From Stercorarius parasiticus (taxonomy: Eukaryota > Chordata > Aves > Charadriiformes > Stercorariidae): DNA of 64,000 nucleotides. The position numbers were made by a program, and so were the translations under genes. Below the pieces are notes generated by a model, which made no database searches, was not told the origin of the DNA, and worked only from the letters and a program-made list of their open reading frames with translations. The stretch spans positions 310,001 to 374,000 of the forward strand of contig VWZL01006771.1 of NCBI GenBank assembly GCA_013396915.1. The letters run 5' to 3'. Shown here piece by piece: positions 49,586-63,157 of this stretch; position 1 is the stretch's first letter; each line of letters begins with the position of its first letter.

Positions 49586-50689
49586 AAATCCCTCCAGGTC
49601 CACCAGGAAGGGCTTCTAAACCAGGCTAATCCCCAGTCATGTCCAGACATCAAATAACAGCGTGGATGGTCAGTGCCTGGCTTCATTGGCTGTGTTCAGT
49701 TTGCCCCCACAGATGCAGCCTATGTGTCCTTTTTAGCTCACGAGGCATCACAACTGATTTCAAAATAATGAAAATTTTCTCATGAGTTTAAGCCAGAATG
49801 AATGCACTTCAAGCTATAAGCACGTGTGTTGCCAAAGTTGCATTTAGGCCCCTTGGAGAATGGTCTGAGAGAGATGACAGACAGGACCCCACATTTTGGC
49901 TCGAGGAGTCTATATCATCCTCTGCGAGACAACAGCTGTCCAAAATTCAATCGCTCCTGGACAAGGATGCTAGGAGAGCTTGGCTCAGCAAAAGAAAATT
50001 ATATGGGAAGTTTGCAACACTGCATTGAAGTTTCCATCAGGGTGGAAATGAGGCCACAACCATTGGCAAGTAAAGTGTCATTGGGGTAGTGCTATAAATG
50101 CTGTGGAAATCAGCCTGCCCCAGGTGTACTTGTACATCAGTTGTCCTTGTCCTCCCAAGGCAAACATCCATGGCAGTGATGACATCCGTCAGTATAAAGC
50201 CTGCATTGCTGTCCAGCGCCACTCTTTTACACCTTGCACTTAGGCTAGAGCTAATGGTCTCAGCTTGGGATTTATCCCTGCTCAGATGGTAGGTGGGTAG
50301 GAGGATGCAGGATAAGATCCCCCAGCGCAGATGTTCAGCTGCCAGAGTGTAAGAGCTCCTTTGCTTTCAGCCAAAATGGTTTGCCAGGCCAGTGCTCTGC
50401 ATTTGTGTCTGGTCTTTTGGCTATTAACCTTTTGCAAGTATCTGATTGCTGGTTATACCTGTGTGATGCTAGGTACAGTAGGGCTATTATGAACGCTGAA
50501 CAATTGAAGGAGGAAAGGGAAATTGAGAAATTACAGGCTCAGCAGCAGAGGTTTTTTCCCTCTGTCTTTTAAAAAAGAACTTCAAAGCTAAGTTTAACAA
50601 CTGAAATCACAGACGGATACCATTCAAAACTATTCCGGGCTTGTTAAACTATTTTTAAAAATGCAAAAGCTTTTATTAGCTTAACATAC

Positions 50690-50880
50690 TATTCCAATCC
50701 ACACGAGTAAAATGAAGCGTGTCTTCGTTATTCTGTCAAGATTATGCACATTTCCCTCCTGACTCACGACCACACTGATCATAATGGCTTTAATTGATAT
50801 TCATGTGCATGCCATATTTACTTCTGCAGAGTTCCCGTGTAATTGAGCAATAGTTAATGGGCACTTAGGACTCTATTCAC
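50690..50880. other. Candidate conserved noncoding element with AP-1-like site
   Basis: A consensus AP-1 word TGACTCA (50761-50767) lies about 30 bp from TTAATTGATA (50791-50800), a homeodomain-type site, and TTCATGTGCATGC follows. The segment is unique sequence, without long open frames, just upstream of the GC-richer patch at 50.95-51.25 kb. Confidence 0.25.
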
Positions 50881-51047
50881 AAGAGATTACAAATGTGTGT
50901 GTATTGGGGAGCTTTTCCCTGTGGAGTTTCCATGTGTCTGGATAGGTGCATAATCAGCGCGCCAGCCATCAGACAGAGCAGCTGACACTCGTGGCCCTGG
51001 CGAGGGCTCAAGCCAGACAAATTCTCAGCCCCTTCTCAATTTGCACT

Positions 51048-51070
51048 GGGGGGGGGACTGCAGCGGGGGG
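51048..51070 (+). other. G9/G6 run with weak quadruplex potential
   Basis: A run of nine G (51048-51056) and a run of six G (51065-51070) are separated by ACTGCAGC. The surrounding 300 bp (50946-51250) is locally GC-richer than its neighbours, with a few CpG dinucleotides. A quadruplex could form by splitting the runs, but the pattern is not the classic four separate tracts. Confidence 0.45.
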
Positions 51071-51427
51071 AGATGGTTACAAGTCGGGGCTGCTCGGCAG
51101 AGCCGGAGAAGGCATCCATGAAGATTCAGGATTTAGGTGAATCGTGGCTCCAGCCTTCAATAAACCAGAGCTGTCTGCTTTCTCCCTCTGGGCAAACAAA
51201 ACTCTCCTTAATTTTCTCCCTTAGGTGGCCCTGTAGCCTGCGCGGACCTACCCCACATTGCCATCAGTGGGGCACGTGGCATCCCTCTCACCAGACAAAC
51301 GATCCATTTCCCCCCATTTTCAGCCTTTAGCCATAGCCAGGCGTTCACAGTTGTCCTTCCCCGAGAAGCATCAGAAAAATCAGAAGCACTGGGACCCAGC
51401 AGTGCTCCGCTGTGTAACCTTTAAGAT

Positions 51428-51502
51428 GTAGCAATAACACATTTAGATAGCAGACTTCACCGAGTGGAACCCCAAAGCACTTTACAAATTACAGAGAGAG
51501 GA
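51428..51502 (-). mobile_element. MIR-type SINE tail, reverse orientation
   Basis: The reverse complement of this segment reads GTAAAGTGCTTTGGGGTTCC, a GATGAA-like block, TGCTATCTAAATGTGTTATT. That is the 3' tail of the amniote MIR type, with the same GTAAAGTGCTTTG core as the copy at 36.8 kb. The sequence further right (51503-51650) may belong to the same or another old repeat, but I cannot place it. Confidence 0.55.
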
Positions 51503-53912
51503 ATCACGTTAACTCCCTCCTGATAAGCTGTCATTCCCGGTCTGCAATGCAGCAGCTGGTTCACAGCCTCCAGCAGCGCTCTACAGCGGTTCTGGACAGG
51601 CAGCGGGACCCGGTGCAGCATCCAGTGGCACGGCAGAAGACAATAAACCAGGCATGGTGTGACTCCTTGGATTGGCCAGTGCTGTTTATGCGTGCATTCC
51701 TTGAAGGTTTCAAAGGAGTGTGATGGGGTGGTGACTTCCCTGGGATTTGTGAGTTAATGGGGTGAGGGAGAGGAATGAATAAAGATGAGTTCGCTAACAA
51801 CACTGCCACGTCAGTGTGTTAAGTGGAAAATAATATCGTTTCTCTTTTTCATTTTTATTTTCATTTTTTATTTTCTTCTCCTAACCAGTACTGTGTAGAG
51901 CTCATTCTGGTCTGGATACTGGCATTGATAATATAAAACTCTTGAGGTGGTGAAAGGACAACTGTTATTTTATATTTTATGTTCACTTACAGTTTTGGGC
52001 ATCAACGACTACTGATCCTACTGTGTGCTTCCAGCCTGGTTCTCTCTTGCATTGTTGCTTCTTAAAATTAACACCATCACCCTTGTGAAAGTTGAAAAAT
52101 TTAAAACTAAAGGACAGAGAAAAAATAAAAATGAAAACAAGTTTGCAAAGTGAAGGAAGGTGGGCTGGAAACTCCGCGTTACTGGCTTGTGAAACGGACT
52201 CTGACAAGAGCTGTATGAAAGGCCCATCGATGGCAGTTCTGGAGGAAACACACGATAGTCTCTCAGGTCATAGTCCCCATCATGTTTTCATGAGGTTTGA
52301 AAGCTGCCACCCTCATGTATTTTAATTCTCTTTCAAAACACACCTGGGTCATTCCTACTCGAACACAAAGGAAGGGTAATATTGTCTGATGATATGTTCT
52401 GTGACATCTGTACCTTGTCACAGAAACGTGTTTTCGACATGGCGCCTAGAAGCCGTGTCTGAAGACAACAGCTGTTCCAGCGTGCAGCTGGGCTGCCCGC
52501 AATAGAACTGCCTCAGCAAAGGTGTCCCACCCGGGGAGGGGGCTCAGAGTTTCTGGGGACGGTACAAATTTCTGCATATTTCAGCAAACTCACCTTTCCC
52601 ATTGGTCAGGTAACAGGGAAGCTGCCTTCCTCCCTAGAAAAAAGGCAGAAAAAAATTATCCTTAGGTTTCAGAATTGCATGGGATTGGTATGAAAGAAAG
52701 ACCTAGTGTGCTGTGTGGGGAGAAGTGTAAATATACTTGCTGTCAGAGTTAAAATACAAGATAGCTTACATCAAGTGTTTCTTACACATGGATTTTCCTG
52801 ATGTATGTAGGTATGCAGATGATCATCTTCAGGTGGAAGAGCTCCAACAAGCAAGAATGAATATGGGAACCCTTTCTTATGCTTGTCATGTTAGAAACTA
52901 GTCTCTATTGTTGAAAACAACACTAACAACATTTCTTCATAGTCCAGGTAGCATTGTCTTTATCACATCCTTCATGATGCTAAATGCAATACCAATGTTT
53001 CATAGAATTTTTCCAGTCCAAGATCTGATTGAAAATTAAACCACTGACTTGGCATGTCAAAATCTTGGCTGGATGAGATAGTTTTACAGCACAGAAACAT
53101 TTAGAATTGATCCAGCAAAGACTGGCAATGTTGTTTGCTTCACCCTGAGACTGGCAATCTTGGTTTCAGTGTAGGCTGCGGTGATACCAGTTCTGATATG
53201 CACCCTGCGTTTCTCCTTGAACTATAAAGGCTTCTCTCCTCACTGACTCTAGTGGTTACCTAGATTAATTTTTCAGTGACGACAATCCCCAGGTGGAAGA
53301 TGATTCACACCTGTTAACTCTGAAGTTTGTGGAAATGTAAAACTGTATGAGGTGAAAGAGTTCAAAGGGTCTCAGCAAGCTCCTAGAGAACCTCGGCATG
53401 TTGGTTTCATGTCTGTGACTGTGCTCTGAATCTTGCTTTTCGTATGAGATCTGGGGTAAAATCCAGAGAGACTGTGCTGCTGCTGCTTGATCTTACATGA
53501 ATTCTCAATTCTTCACCGGTTCCATGGGTTTTCTCGTAACAAATCAAAGATCAGACACACATAAAATCTAAAAGTCTTGTGATTACACTGTGCCGAATTA
53601 TACAGTTACTTCATTATTATCTGCAGTAGAGGACTCGTTTCCATTATAGAATTATTTCCCGAAAGGATAAATGCCAGTTTCTGACCTTATCAAGAGCTCT
53701 CAGAGTGAAATACACATCTGTTCCAGATCTGGCCCGAACGGGCCATACATCATGCTGTACAGTGTTGGGAATGATTAGTACAGAAAGGGCATTCGTGGGT
53801 TAGATGATGACCTTTAGTAGTGTCAAAATTGAGGTGTTCACGGCACATCTTAGCAATATAAACTATCCAAATCACTTGGCAGAGTTGCTCCTGCATGTGT
53901 AGGAATACATGC

Positions 53913-53948
53913 AGGTTCTTTTTCTTAAAGGTTCTTTTTTCTTAAAGG
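53913..53948. repeat. 16-17 bp tandem duplication
   Basis: AGGTTCTTTTTCTTAA is followed at once by AGGTTCTTTTTTCTTAA, differing only in the length of the T run. Replication slippage is the likely origin. Confidence 0.88.
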
Positions 53949-54791
53949 ACCAGATGTTTTGGAGGCTCTCATGGGGATGCAGTGTTCCTCTCAGCATGAC
54001 AAGCAGCAGTAGTTAACAGCATCCAGCTCATCCCTACTGAAACAAACTAAACCCTTTGGTTGGCATGGAGAGAAGAGGGAGCAAGGCCTGAGAGCTCTGC
54101 CTTTCAGCAGGACAAACTGAGCATCGCCCTGACAGCGCTGAGCCCAGGCTTCCAGGAGGACCACGGCACCGGGGAGCAGGGACAGGCCCCAATAGCATCC
54201 ACCCACTTTTCAGTTTGCTTCCGGGCTGCTTCCAGGGTTTGCAGTCACCAGCACTTGCTTGAATGTTAGCTCTTCCCTCATCAAAACATAAATTTTCTCT
54301 TCCTGGGCCAGACACACAGTTTGGGCAATAATTCTAAAATTAAATATTTCACAATGAAAAATCTGGCTTTTCTGTTTGACGAGACAAAAAATTGTCTTGA
54401 TTCTTATTTTGCTTTGGTATTACATTGAAATACTGTTCAGCATAATGTGTATACAGTTTTCTTTGTTAAATGTGCTAATCTCTTTGACATGGTCAAAAAT
54501 ATTTCACTCCTCCAAATGAAGCAAGCCTTGGGAATTATCTTCTATTAAATATTTCAAAATTGTATGTGGGGCTCCGGAATCAAACCAATTTTTAAAATCT
54601 TTTAACCAAAGCAAAATTGAAAATCATTAAATTTCCCAGAAAAGTAGAATTTTAATTTTGGTAAACTTTAGGTTTACCAGGAGTTTTCCATGCTCCTGTA
54701 CAGAACCCAAACTCAGTCACTTGCTACAATGAGCGCTGTGAGGTTTTCCATATCAAAAGCCTGCCTCAGTTGAAATCCTTTCTAAAGTTTG

Positions 54792-54808
54792 AACAACAAC
54801 AACAAAAA
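54792..54808. repeat. Short (CAA)n run
   Basis: About four CAA/ACA units followed by a short A run. Confidence 0.75.
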
Positions 54809-56359
54809 ATAATTGCTTTTTAAGATTGAGAGAAGAAAAATTCATAAATTATCCTTTCCACTTTGCCAAGGAAATACCCATAGACTTTTTGCTGAGATCT
54901 CACATTTCCATGCCTTATTTGAGGCTTTTAAAACTGTCAAAAGAGATTGATTTATGGGAAAGTCCTGTACATCTGTGAAAATGCTCCAACCAATGAAGGT
55001 GAAAGACTCTGAGGAAGGAAAAAAAGTCTGGATGTGTTCAGTGGACACTCGTTAAACTTTGGCAGCTGAATTTGCCACAGCTCCTGCCTGCCTTACTGAG
55101 CAGTGACTAGATGCCGAGCCAAATCAAAACCTCTCTCACAAACCAGCAATAAATGTCAGTATATGGCCAATGTTTGCTATTTTCAGTGGAAATGCTAACA
55201 GGTCATCCCATATCCCAACTTATCTCGGTCAACCTGTGATCACAGTATCCCTCTGTGCTGCATCACACCCCTGCCATCCCTCTGCAGCCAGGAATAGCAA
55301 TGCCATGACAAAAATGGATCTCACCAGAGCTATCCCATAGTGTTCCTGGTCGTGTGGGAAACAGAAACAAAATTCAGCCTCTAGTCCCCCTCTACCTCAC
55401 ACAAGCACAAGTCTTCAGAAAGGATTAGCCACAGGTTAGGTGGTGAATTGAACTATCCCTTTTTCTCCCTTTTACTGCCGCTCACTAAAGCAAAATTCTT
55501 GGGTTTAATTCAGAACACTTCTGCAGAAGTTCCTTAAGGAGTGTCACATTCATAATCTTAAAGTTTAACGTCAGAAGTTGTGATTCAACAGTATCCTGAA
55601 GCTTTTGTGCAACGCTGCATGCAGGGTTTAATGGAGCTCTTCCACAGAAGCAGCGGATTGAACTACTCAGCTGCAGGGAGCTTCCAGTATGTTAGAGAGG
55701 CACTGGAGAACATTAGAGCATCATCCCAAAACACAGGGAAAAAAGGCATATGACCCATTAACTGTACAGCCAGCTAGGTGTGTTTGGCTCTCTGCTCCCC
55801 AGAAAGGTGGTTAATATCAACTTGTTGCATCCTTAAAAGGAATAGGAGGAAGGCATCCGGGTTTGAAAGCACTTGTGTGCCCTGAACGTTGACTACACCA
55901 CGCAAAGATGCTGAACCATCCCTAAGGAAAGTTGTGGAACTTGTGAACTGGGAGCTTATGACTTGTACGACCACAGGGTGTTGTAACTTAGCACCATGTA
56001 AAGTCACAGAGGGCGAATGGTGTTCATGGGTAACCACAACCTGTTTAGAAGATAATTCAGAGCTTAAGGAGTCAGATGGGTCGCACAAGTTAGCATAAAG
56101 ATAGCATCTACAGCACTTTTCGTACAGCGCTACCTACCCATCTGTAAACATTTATAGGTATATATATAATGCAACTAACAATAAAAATTGCATCTAATGC
56201 TCTTTCTTCGTGTAAGTCTGTATAAACATGCACAAAGAAAGAGTGGATATATGCATTTATGTGGTATTTTTTCATTTTGTTTTAGGACAACTTTTTGTTA
56301 ATGTGTTTGAACAGTCCCTGGGAGTCTTTCTTTAGGCTGGAGACAAGTGGATTGTGTGA

Positions 56360-56660
56360 CAACAACAAACATTAAACTACTGTTATTTAACAAAGTTGGT
56401 TAAAAGTAATTCCAAAGCCATCATATTTCTAATTAAGTTTGAAAGTGATGCATAACAAAAGGACTCGGAGAAACTTTAATTTCATATTCCAAACTAGTTA
56501 GTCCTATTTGTTTGCTTTGAATCACTCATTTCAATAAGGTGAAAACTTGTGTTAATCCTCCATTCATCAGTTGCCTGGGTGCGTGTGAAATGAGTCATGT
56601 GGACAAAATAAACCACTGCTAGCCGCAATATTCTATTGTCCTTTAAGCTTCTTCAAGGGG
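56360..56660. other. Candidate conserved noncoding element with AP-1/E-box/RUNX-like words
   Basis: TGAGTCAT (56591-56598) overlaps CATGTG (56596-56601), and AACCAC (56611-56616) follows within 10 bp. The left part has homeodomain-like TAATTAAG. A composite AP-1, bHLH and RUNX arrangement is typical of enhancers, but such short words also arise by chance. Confidence 0.25.
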
Positions 56661-58651
56661 CCTCTTCACAGGTACCAAAAAGCCACTCTAGACACTTCAC
56701 ATATTTTTGAAGATCCTCCCTTTTTTCACATCGCACATTACTCACTCATTGAAGAATAGCAGAAAACAGGCATAAAATGAAGGAAAAGCTGAAGTAGGCC
56801 AAACTCATTTTCTACACAGAGAGAGATAATTGGCACTGCAGTAATTTTGGAGAACTGAATTAAATGAATAAATTGTGACATGGGAAAAACTGAAAAGGAC
56901 AACAGTTTCCTGGCTTGCACATAATAGTTACTTTGGACAGCATTTTTCTTGGAGACCAATTGATAAAACAGGACAAAAATGTTTTTCCCATTAATTGCTT
57001 TCAAACATTGTCCTGCTAAATGCCCAATTAAAAGGTAGAAGTGTGAGCTCCTTTTTTGCTTATAATGACCACATATTGGGGGGAAAAAATCAGTAGCAAC
57101 GTCCTAGCATTTTCTTTTGTGGATGTGGAATAAAAAGATCAAATGAAAAAGGTTCTTAGCTTACCTTAAACTAAAACAGCAGCCTCAAAGCCTGCAGACC
57201 AGCGTGGGGGTGAGGATGGGGTGGTGGGACACATACAGTATCACTGAACTTTGCTGAAACCATCATTTACACCAAAAAAACCTTAATTTCATAAGTTGGT
57301 AAAATACATAAGCATAAGTTCATAAATTGAAAGCTGATACTTTGAATGGGGTTATTTCGTGTCCAAGAAAGAAACAGTTACGTATAAAAACCTCATACCA
57401 AAGTTTTCCCTCGTTTTATTTTTAAAAAGCACTTGCTCTAAAGACATGGTTCTCTGATAGTTAAAAACAATTCTAATGGGTCAAAAGAACACAAGGAACT
57501 GGAGCCAAAGTTATCTCTGAGATAACTCCACTGAATTAAAAGGGGGTTAATTCATCACCTTCTTATTAATTATATTACTTGAACTCCTTAAGAGCTGTTA
57601 CCGCCAGTCAATACTATAAACAGTATTTTTGCAATGCTATTTTTAACAGCAGATTAACTGGCAGGAGGAAATTATTCTTTTCTAGATGGGACTAACCTAA
57701 ATCTAGCAAAATCATTTTAAAGGGAACATCTTGATAATGAAGTAGCTTTTATCTGTCCATTCTTCTTACCTGTACAGCAGTAGTGCCTACATGTTGCACA
57801 GGGCTTCACAATTTCTTGCAGACCATCATGCACACTTATCACTAGCCTTAAACTGAAAACACTGTAAAGATGAAATGGTTGTACAGATTAGTTACAAAAC
57901 ACCTAACATGGTCTTGCACCAATAGTAATACACAGGGAAGCAGTAACGTGTGTGGGTCTGTCTGGCTGAATTTAGTGACAAATCCTGCCTCATATGAAAA
58001 CAATCTCCCATTTTCAGGTTGCTGGGAACTCTCTAGAACAGAAGATACAACAAGTGGTGCTCCAAAATAAAGCATCGCTTCTAGGCAGGGTCCCCATGTG
58101 CTCCCAGCTGTGTACAGGCTCTACCCAGAGCTGTCTCTGGAGTACACCACAGATGAACCATCGATGATACGCATCAAATCCATTTATGCTCTTGCAGGGA
58201 AGGTTAGAAGATAGGTAAAGTGGAAGGTCAGTCCCTTCCTGACAAAGGGGAGTAAGGGATGAGAAGTCAAATGATGAGCTCCACATTTTATAAAACTGAT
58301 GAACAGTTTAAAACCTCAAAGTCCAACTGAAGGGAAGGACACTGGGAAATACACGTTCTCCTGGATATTGCATGAGGCTGCTGTTTTCCCACCACAGGCC
58401 TCCTGCACACATGCTGCATCTGGATGGACTAGTCATGTAGCCCTAACACTAGCATGTCCAAGATGCATCTGTAGCCCTTTTATAGCCATTTCTAAGCCAA
58501 AAGAGATAAAGTTTCTGAAGATATCCTGATTACAGTGATCCTTACATGTGTTTTTTTCTCAGCAGTCTACGGAAATTTTCTGCCTTTGTCACAGAAAAGA
58601 GACTAGTCCCGCTGGGGCAGTAGCTTTCTCTTCATCCTCGTTGCCCTAGGC

Positions 58652-58730
58652 ACTGATTAAGTGAAGTGCTAAAGCACCTGAGTGACTATAAGCACATGAG
58701 CCATTGCACTGAGTCAGTTAAAGTTAGTCA
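58652..58730. repeat. Possible fragment of an old palindromic repeat
   Basis: GATTAAGTGAAGTGCTAAAG, CACCTGAGTGACTATAAGCA and ATGAGCCATTG resemble the AAGTGCTTAAGCACCTAAGT-type repeat found in old amniote interspersed elements. It also holds a GTGCTAAAGCAC imperfect palindrome. Support is weak and rests on one block with mismatches. Confidence 0.25.
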
Positions 58731-60471
58731 AGTGCAGAAAAAGACCTTGCTAAGGGAAAGTTGCTGTACAGAGCTATCTATTAATAGGAACACAAGGCAA
58801 AAAATACAGCAGGGCTCTTCTACACTTTTTTGCACTATTTACAGGGATTTAAACAGTTCTTTGAAACAGATCCTGATCAAAAATTTTAAACTATTAGTTG
58901 AGCTTTACATGATTATTCTCTTTTGTTTTAAAACATCACGTTTTATAATCATCCATGTAAAGGTTTTGTCCCCATAAAGCTCTGTGTCTTAATTTCAAAA
59001 GTGAGACATCATTCTCAGGCGCAAGAGGGAACACAAATATGACTGCTAAATGTTGTAAAAAGTAGGCCAAATGAAAGCTGGGCAAAGAGTTTTTAAAATT
59101 TGTGTACAATTTATATGTTACCTTGCAGTACAGCATACCTGGTTTGGATAGAGAGTGAAGAAAGTATCACAACAAAATGCCACAGCAGTTCTGTCCTGCA
59201 GTAACCATCCTCACCTGCGAATGAAACGGTTATTTCATTAAGGCAACTCATTTTCTTTAAAAAGATCGCATTTAAGCACATGCTACCTGAATCTTCAAGG
59301 GCTACTTAGGGCACTGTCTGTGCTGGATGTAAAACTTTCTTTCCATTCCCTCCTTACTGCTCTGAATGAATGGCAAAGCCTTTCGTTGTTGCCACAAGAG
59401 AAGGGTTTCTCACTAAAGTTGTTGCCCTAAGTGATCCGAGCAGGGACAAACTGGAGCCGAGACGGTGGGCCAGTGCTGTGCCTCTGTGTAGAGTCTTGCC
59501 CCGCAACCCTCTACCTGCAGAGCAAGTTTGGGCAGCGTGACTGCCTTAGGGCAAAGGTCATCTCTTTCCATGGTTTTGGAAAGTGTTTGCCAAATCAGAG
59601 GGACTGATCTAGGCCAGATCTGTGGTTAGTAATGAAAGAAATGGAAGAAGGTGGGCAGTTTCCACTGGGGTTCCACTACTTTGCCGTAATCTCCAAAACC
59701 CTGCTCCTCCATGCACTGCTCATCACAAGCCTGGTACACCTCTGCGTCTGAGTCTCTGCAGCTGCACTCTAGTCCAGTGGGATATTACCAGTTCAGAAGT
59801 GAATATGCAATAGCAACTCTGGGATTACCTGTTTTCCCAAGGTGTCCCAATCCCAAAGGGAAGAAGCTGTGCTCCAGCCTGACTGAAATGGACAGTGAAC
59901 AGCCTTGTGGTGATAAGATATCGAGGACTTCACTGAAGAACACCTTAAAGTAAACTTATTTGCCTTATAAAAGCATTTACATGCTCTGTGTTGCTTGTTC
60001 TGGTTTGCCTTCCCATTTGCCCCCTACTCCGCAGTGACCAGACAACTCAGAATAGCTTTGGGCAACTTCTTGAAGGGACAAGGAAAATCCAACAGCTGTC
60101 TGCTGGAGCTGCTACCAGGGTGGCCTGAAGGGCACTCACATCGTGAATCCCTCCAAGGAGACACTAAAAGATGACAAGGAGAGCCCTGAGCATGACACTT
60201 CAAGCAGCTGGTCCCTGGGAGTGGTGGCTGGAAGGGTCTTCAAGAAAGTGCTGAGGAAAGGAGACCGTCCTGCCTGGTGTGTCTCACAGCAGCTCTGTAT
60301 AGCTCCCTTTTCCAGAGGTCTTTTTTTTTTCTCCATCATAGCTTGAGATCGCTGCCTGTATCAGGTTTGATGATTATTTACCACCTGATTTAAGAGTTAG
60401 ATGGTGCCTGACCTTTTGATCAACAAGTAAGAACTCATACATTTTGTCACCCTCTATAGATTCATCTAAAC

Positions 60472-60509
60472 ATTACAAGATTGTGTTACTTTATTACAAG
60501 ATTGTGTGT
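60472..60509. repeat. 21 bp tandem duplication
   Basis: ATTACAAGATTGTGTT starts at 60472 and ATTACAAGATTGTGTG starts at 60493, giving two near-identical units with a 21 bp period. Confidence 0.85.
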
Positions 60510-62662
60510 TATGTTACACCCTACAGAGAGCTAAAGATTCCTCTGTACTCTAACCTGAGCTTCCCCTACTTCTTTGTCCAAGACTGCACTGTGCTCTTCT
60601 TCCAGCATCTGTGTGTCTAGCATTTTCTGTCAAATGTCAACCATTCTCTGCCTGGTACCACTCATATTCTTCTGTCACCTTGATGATAATGACTTTTTTT
60701 TTCCCCCTAGAGTTTCACTCTTCCAAGAAATGTCCTAAGCTCAAATATGCAGTCAAGCCACTGTTTTCTTCATGTCAAGCCTGTATAAAATGACATAGTG
60801 CTATAGACATCAGTGGAGCTACTCTGAGAGGTACCTGCTAGAGATTTGGTTGTAATATTCTTACTGGTAATATTGGTGTTTCTACCAAAAAATCCAGGTC
60901 ATTTTTACTGCTTGTGTCTTGTATGGGATGATCTGCATTAAAAAATAATGTGCATTTTCTATTTTTGAAACACTGTAATGATACCAATTTTAAATTTTTT
61001 AATATAGGGTTTCCAACAACTGCACTTTGCATGCTTTGCCCTCAACCATATGTGAACACCTTTTGAAGGCCGTAGATGAGTGGATATCTCTTTTAAGTAA
61101 AAATCTATTAAGCATAAAATGAGTAAAAGTCCAGTAACAACTTATCATTAAGGTCTTCTGTGTCATCAGATCCATTACACATTAATGATTCCTCCAGATA
61201 GAACTGAAGAAGGCTGAATTTACATGTACATTGTATATCAATAATAATCATAGTAGATACTAAAATTATTGCATGTCCTTAACAGTATCCTGCTGGGTAT
61301 TATAGCTTCTATGGGAATATAAAACAGATAATTTGTGTCCCCCAAGCAATTTATACAATGCGGTTTTTTTATGTTTCTGCTACTTTAAATGGAATTAGTG
61401 AAGGTAGTATGTTATCCTCAGTCACTATCCATCAGAAGTTATGTTAAAATTGATTAAAGTATTACTTATCTTAAGTACTGTTGACCTATTTTCTTTCAAA
61501 CCTGTCACACATACATATAAGATTAAATATACAGTAGGAGCCATGCAAGGATACAGGATGAAAATTTGGACTTCAGAACACAGCGTAGAAGCTGGTTGTT
61601 TCCAGAAGAGTAACTTTCTGAATGTTCAGGAGCTATTCATAGGATGCAATTTTAACATGTGCCTGGAGAGTGGACGTTTTCTTAGGGATTCATATTTTTA
61701 TTTCCATCCTCCATATTCTTCTTTTCCTCCTTCTCCTCTTTTCTATACTCTTCTATGTCCTGCTGTCTCTCTCTCTTTTTGACTACAAGTCATAACTGTA
61801 CCTTTGCTCTTTAATGGAGGCATGAAGAAACCCTGCTTCTCACATCTCTTTCAGAAAGGGCATTGGCTGACCAGGGTTCATAATCACAGTAGACTGCCAA
61901 AATGAAGGAACAACACAACTGATTCTGACTGTAAATATTTTATCATCTGTGCCTTGATCCATCTGTTGCCTGTTCACACCCACTCTCAGGCACCAGGTAA
62001 TTCCTGCATGGATAGAAAGCATGACCTGCCATTCTCTTATTTTAAGGCAGTGTCCTGAAAGTGCTCCAGAAGCACACACATTTATGAAAATCTTGCTGTG
62101 GGTAACTAACGTTTTGAAAGGGGGTACTCACAAAATTTAAAAAAAGAAATATTTTTATTCAAAATAAAAAGAAATGGAGGGGAAGGTGGGATATTTTAAT
62201 TTCTAGTGTAGTCTACCGTTACAATCCTGAAGTTTGTTAGTATTATTTAGGCTGTTAGTAACCCGAATTTCTATCAGAATGAGACATAAAGTTGAGGCTC
62301 GAGTGCTGGGCCAGGATTTCTGCCAGGGATCATCCTTCACACACAGTGATTCATGGAGGTTGCAAGTTAGCACAGTACCTGCATAGATTCATGGCATCAT
62401 GATGGAAGGACTGTGTGGCTTCCGACTACTTGAGCTTTCAGAGGAGCTCCGAGTACAATGTGGGATAAATTCAGAAAATCTGAGAACTTTTCCCCAAGGA
62501 ATGCTTTAAAAAATAGCGGTTTGTCATATCTCTTGTGATCCTTGCGATCATCTCTGCTGTGATTCACAGGGCCCTTCTTATAAAGAATCTGATGTCCTGC
62601 GCAGATTAGCTTTCAGAACTGAGGTCTAATTTTGGTATGTGAAGTACACTAAAGTAAAAGGT

Positions 62663-63157
62663 GATTATTCCCCCCAGTGCTGTACTGATGAGGCTGCACC
62701 TGGGAAGCTGTGTCCAGTTTGAGACGCCTCAGTACAAGTGGGATGTTGGCTAACTGGAGTGAGGATCACCAAAATGGGTGGGAGACTGAGGCACTTTGTG
62801 GACAAGAGAGACTGAAGCTTGTTTAGTCTGGAAAAGAGAAAGCTAAGAGGGAAACTAATTATTAGCTTCAATTACCTAATGAGGGGTTAGGGAGAAGATG
62901 GAGCCAAACTCTTTTCAGAGCTACACAGCAAAAGGAGAATGTGTAACAACTGCAAGGTTCATCAAGAGAAACATTGCCTGAACACAGGGAACAGGCTGCC
63001 CAGAAAGGCCTTTGGATCTCCATCTTTGAACATCAAACTTGTTCAGAGATGCTCCTAAGCAACCGGCTCTGATCATAGCCTTGCTGCGAGAGGGACATTA
63101 GACAAGATGACTTCCAGGGTCCTTTTCAGCCTAGATTATTCTACCCTATTTCTGCTG
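62663..63157 (+). mobile_element. CR1 LINE 3' end, sense orientation
   Basis: Starting near GGCTGCACCTGGGAAGCTGT, the segment matches the very end of CR1 ORF2 and then the 3' UTR. Visible blocks include ACTGAAGCTTGTTTAGTCTG, AACAGGCTGCCCAGAAAGGC, GACAAGATGACTTCCAGGGT, and a degraded ATTCTACCCTATTTCTG tail. It is moderately to strongly diverged and 5'-truncated. No open frame with coding potential remains. Confidence 0.87.

Larger units (their letters stand above)
51503..62662. other. No recognisable gene (11.2 kb)
   Basis: The longest stretch without a clearly recognised mobile element. It is mostly AT-rich unique sequence with GC-richer patches near 54.1 and 60.1 kb. All open frames are shorter than 115 codons and lack recognisable domains. 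Small tandem duplications lie at 53.91 and 60.47 kb, and the candidate element at 56.36-56.66 kb is inside it. Confidence 0.65.
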
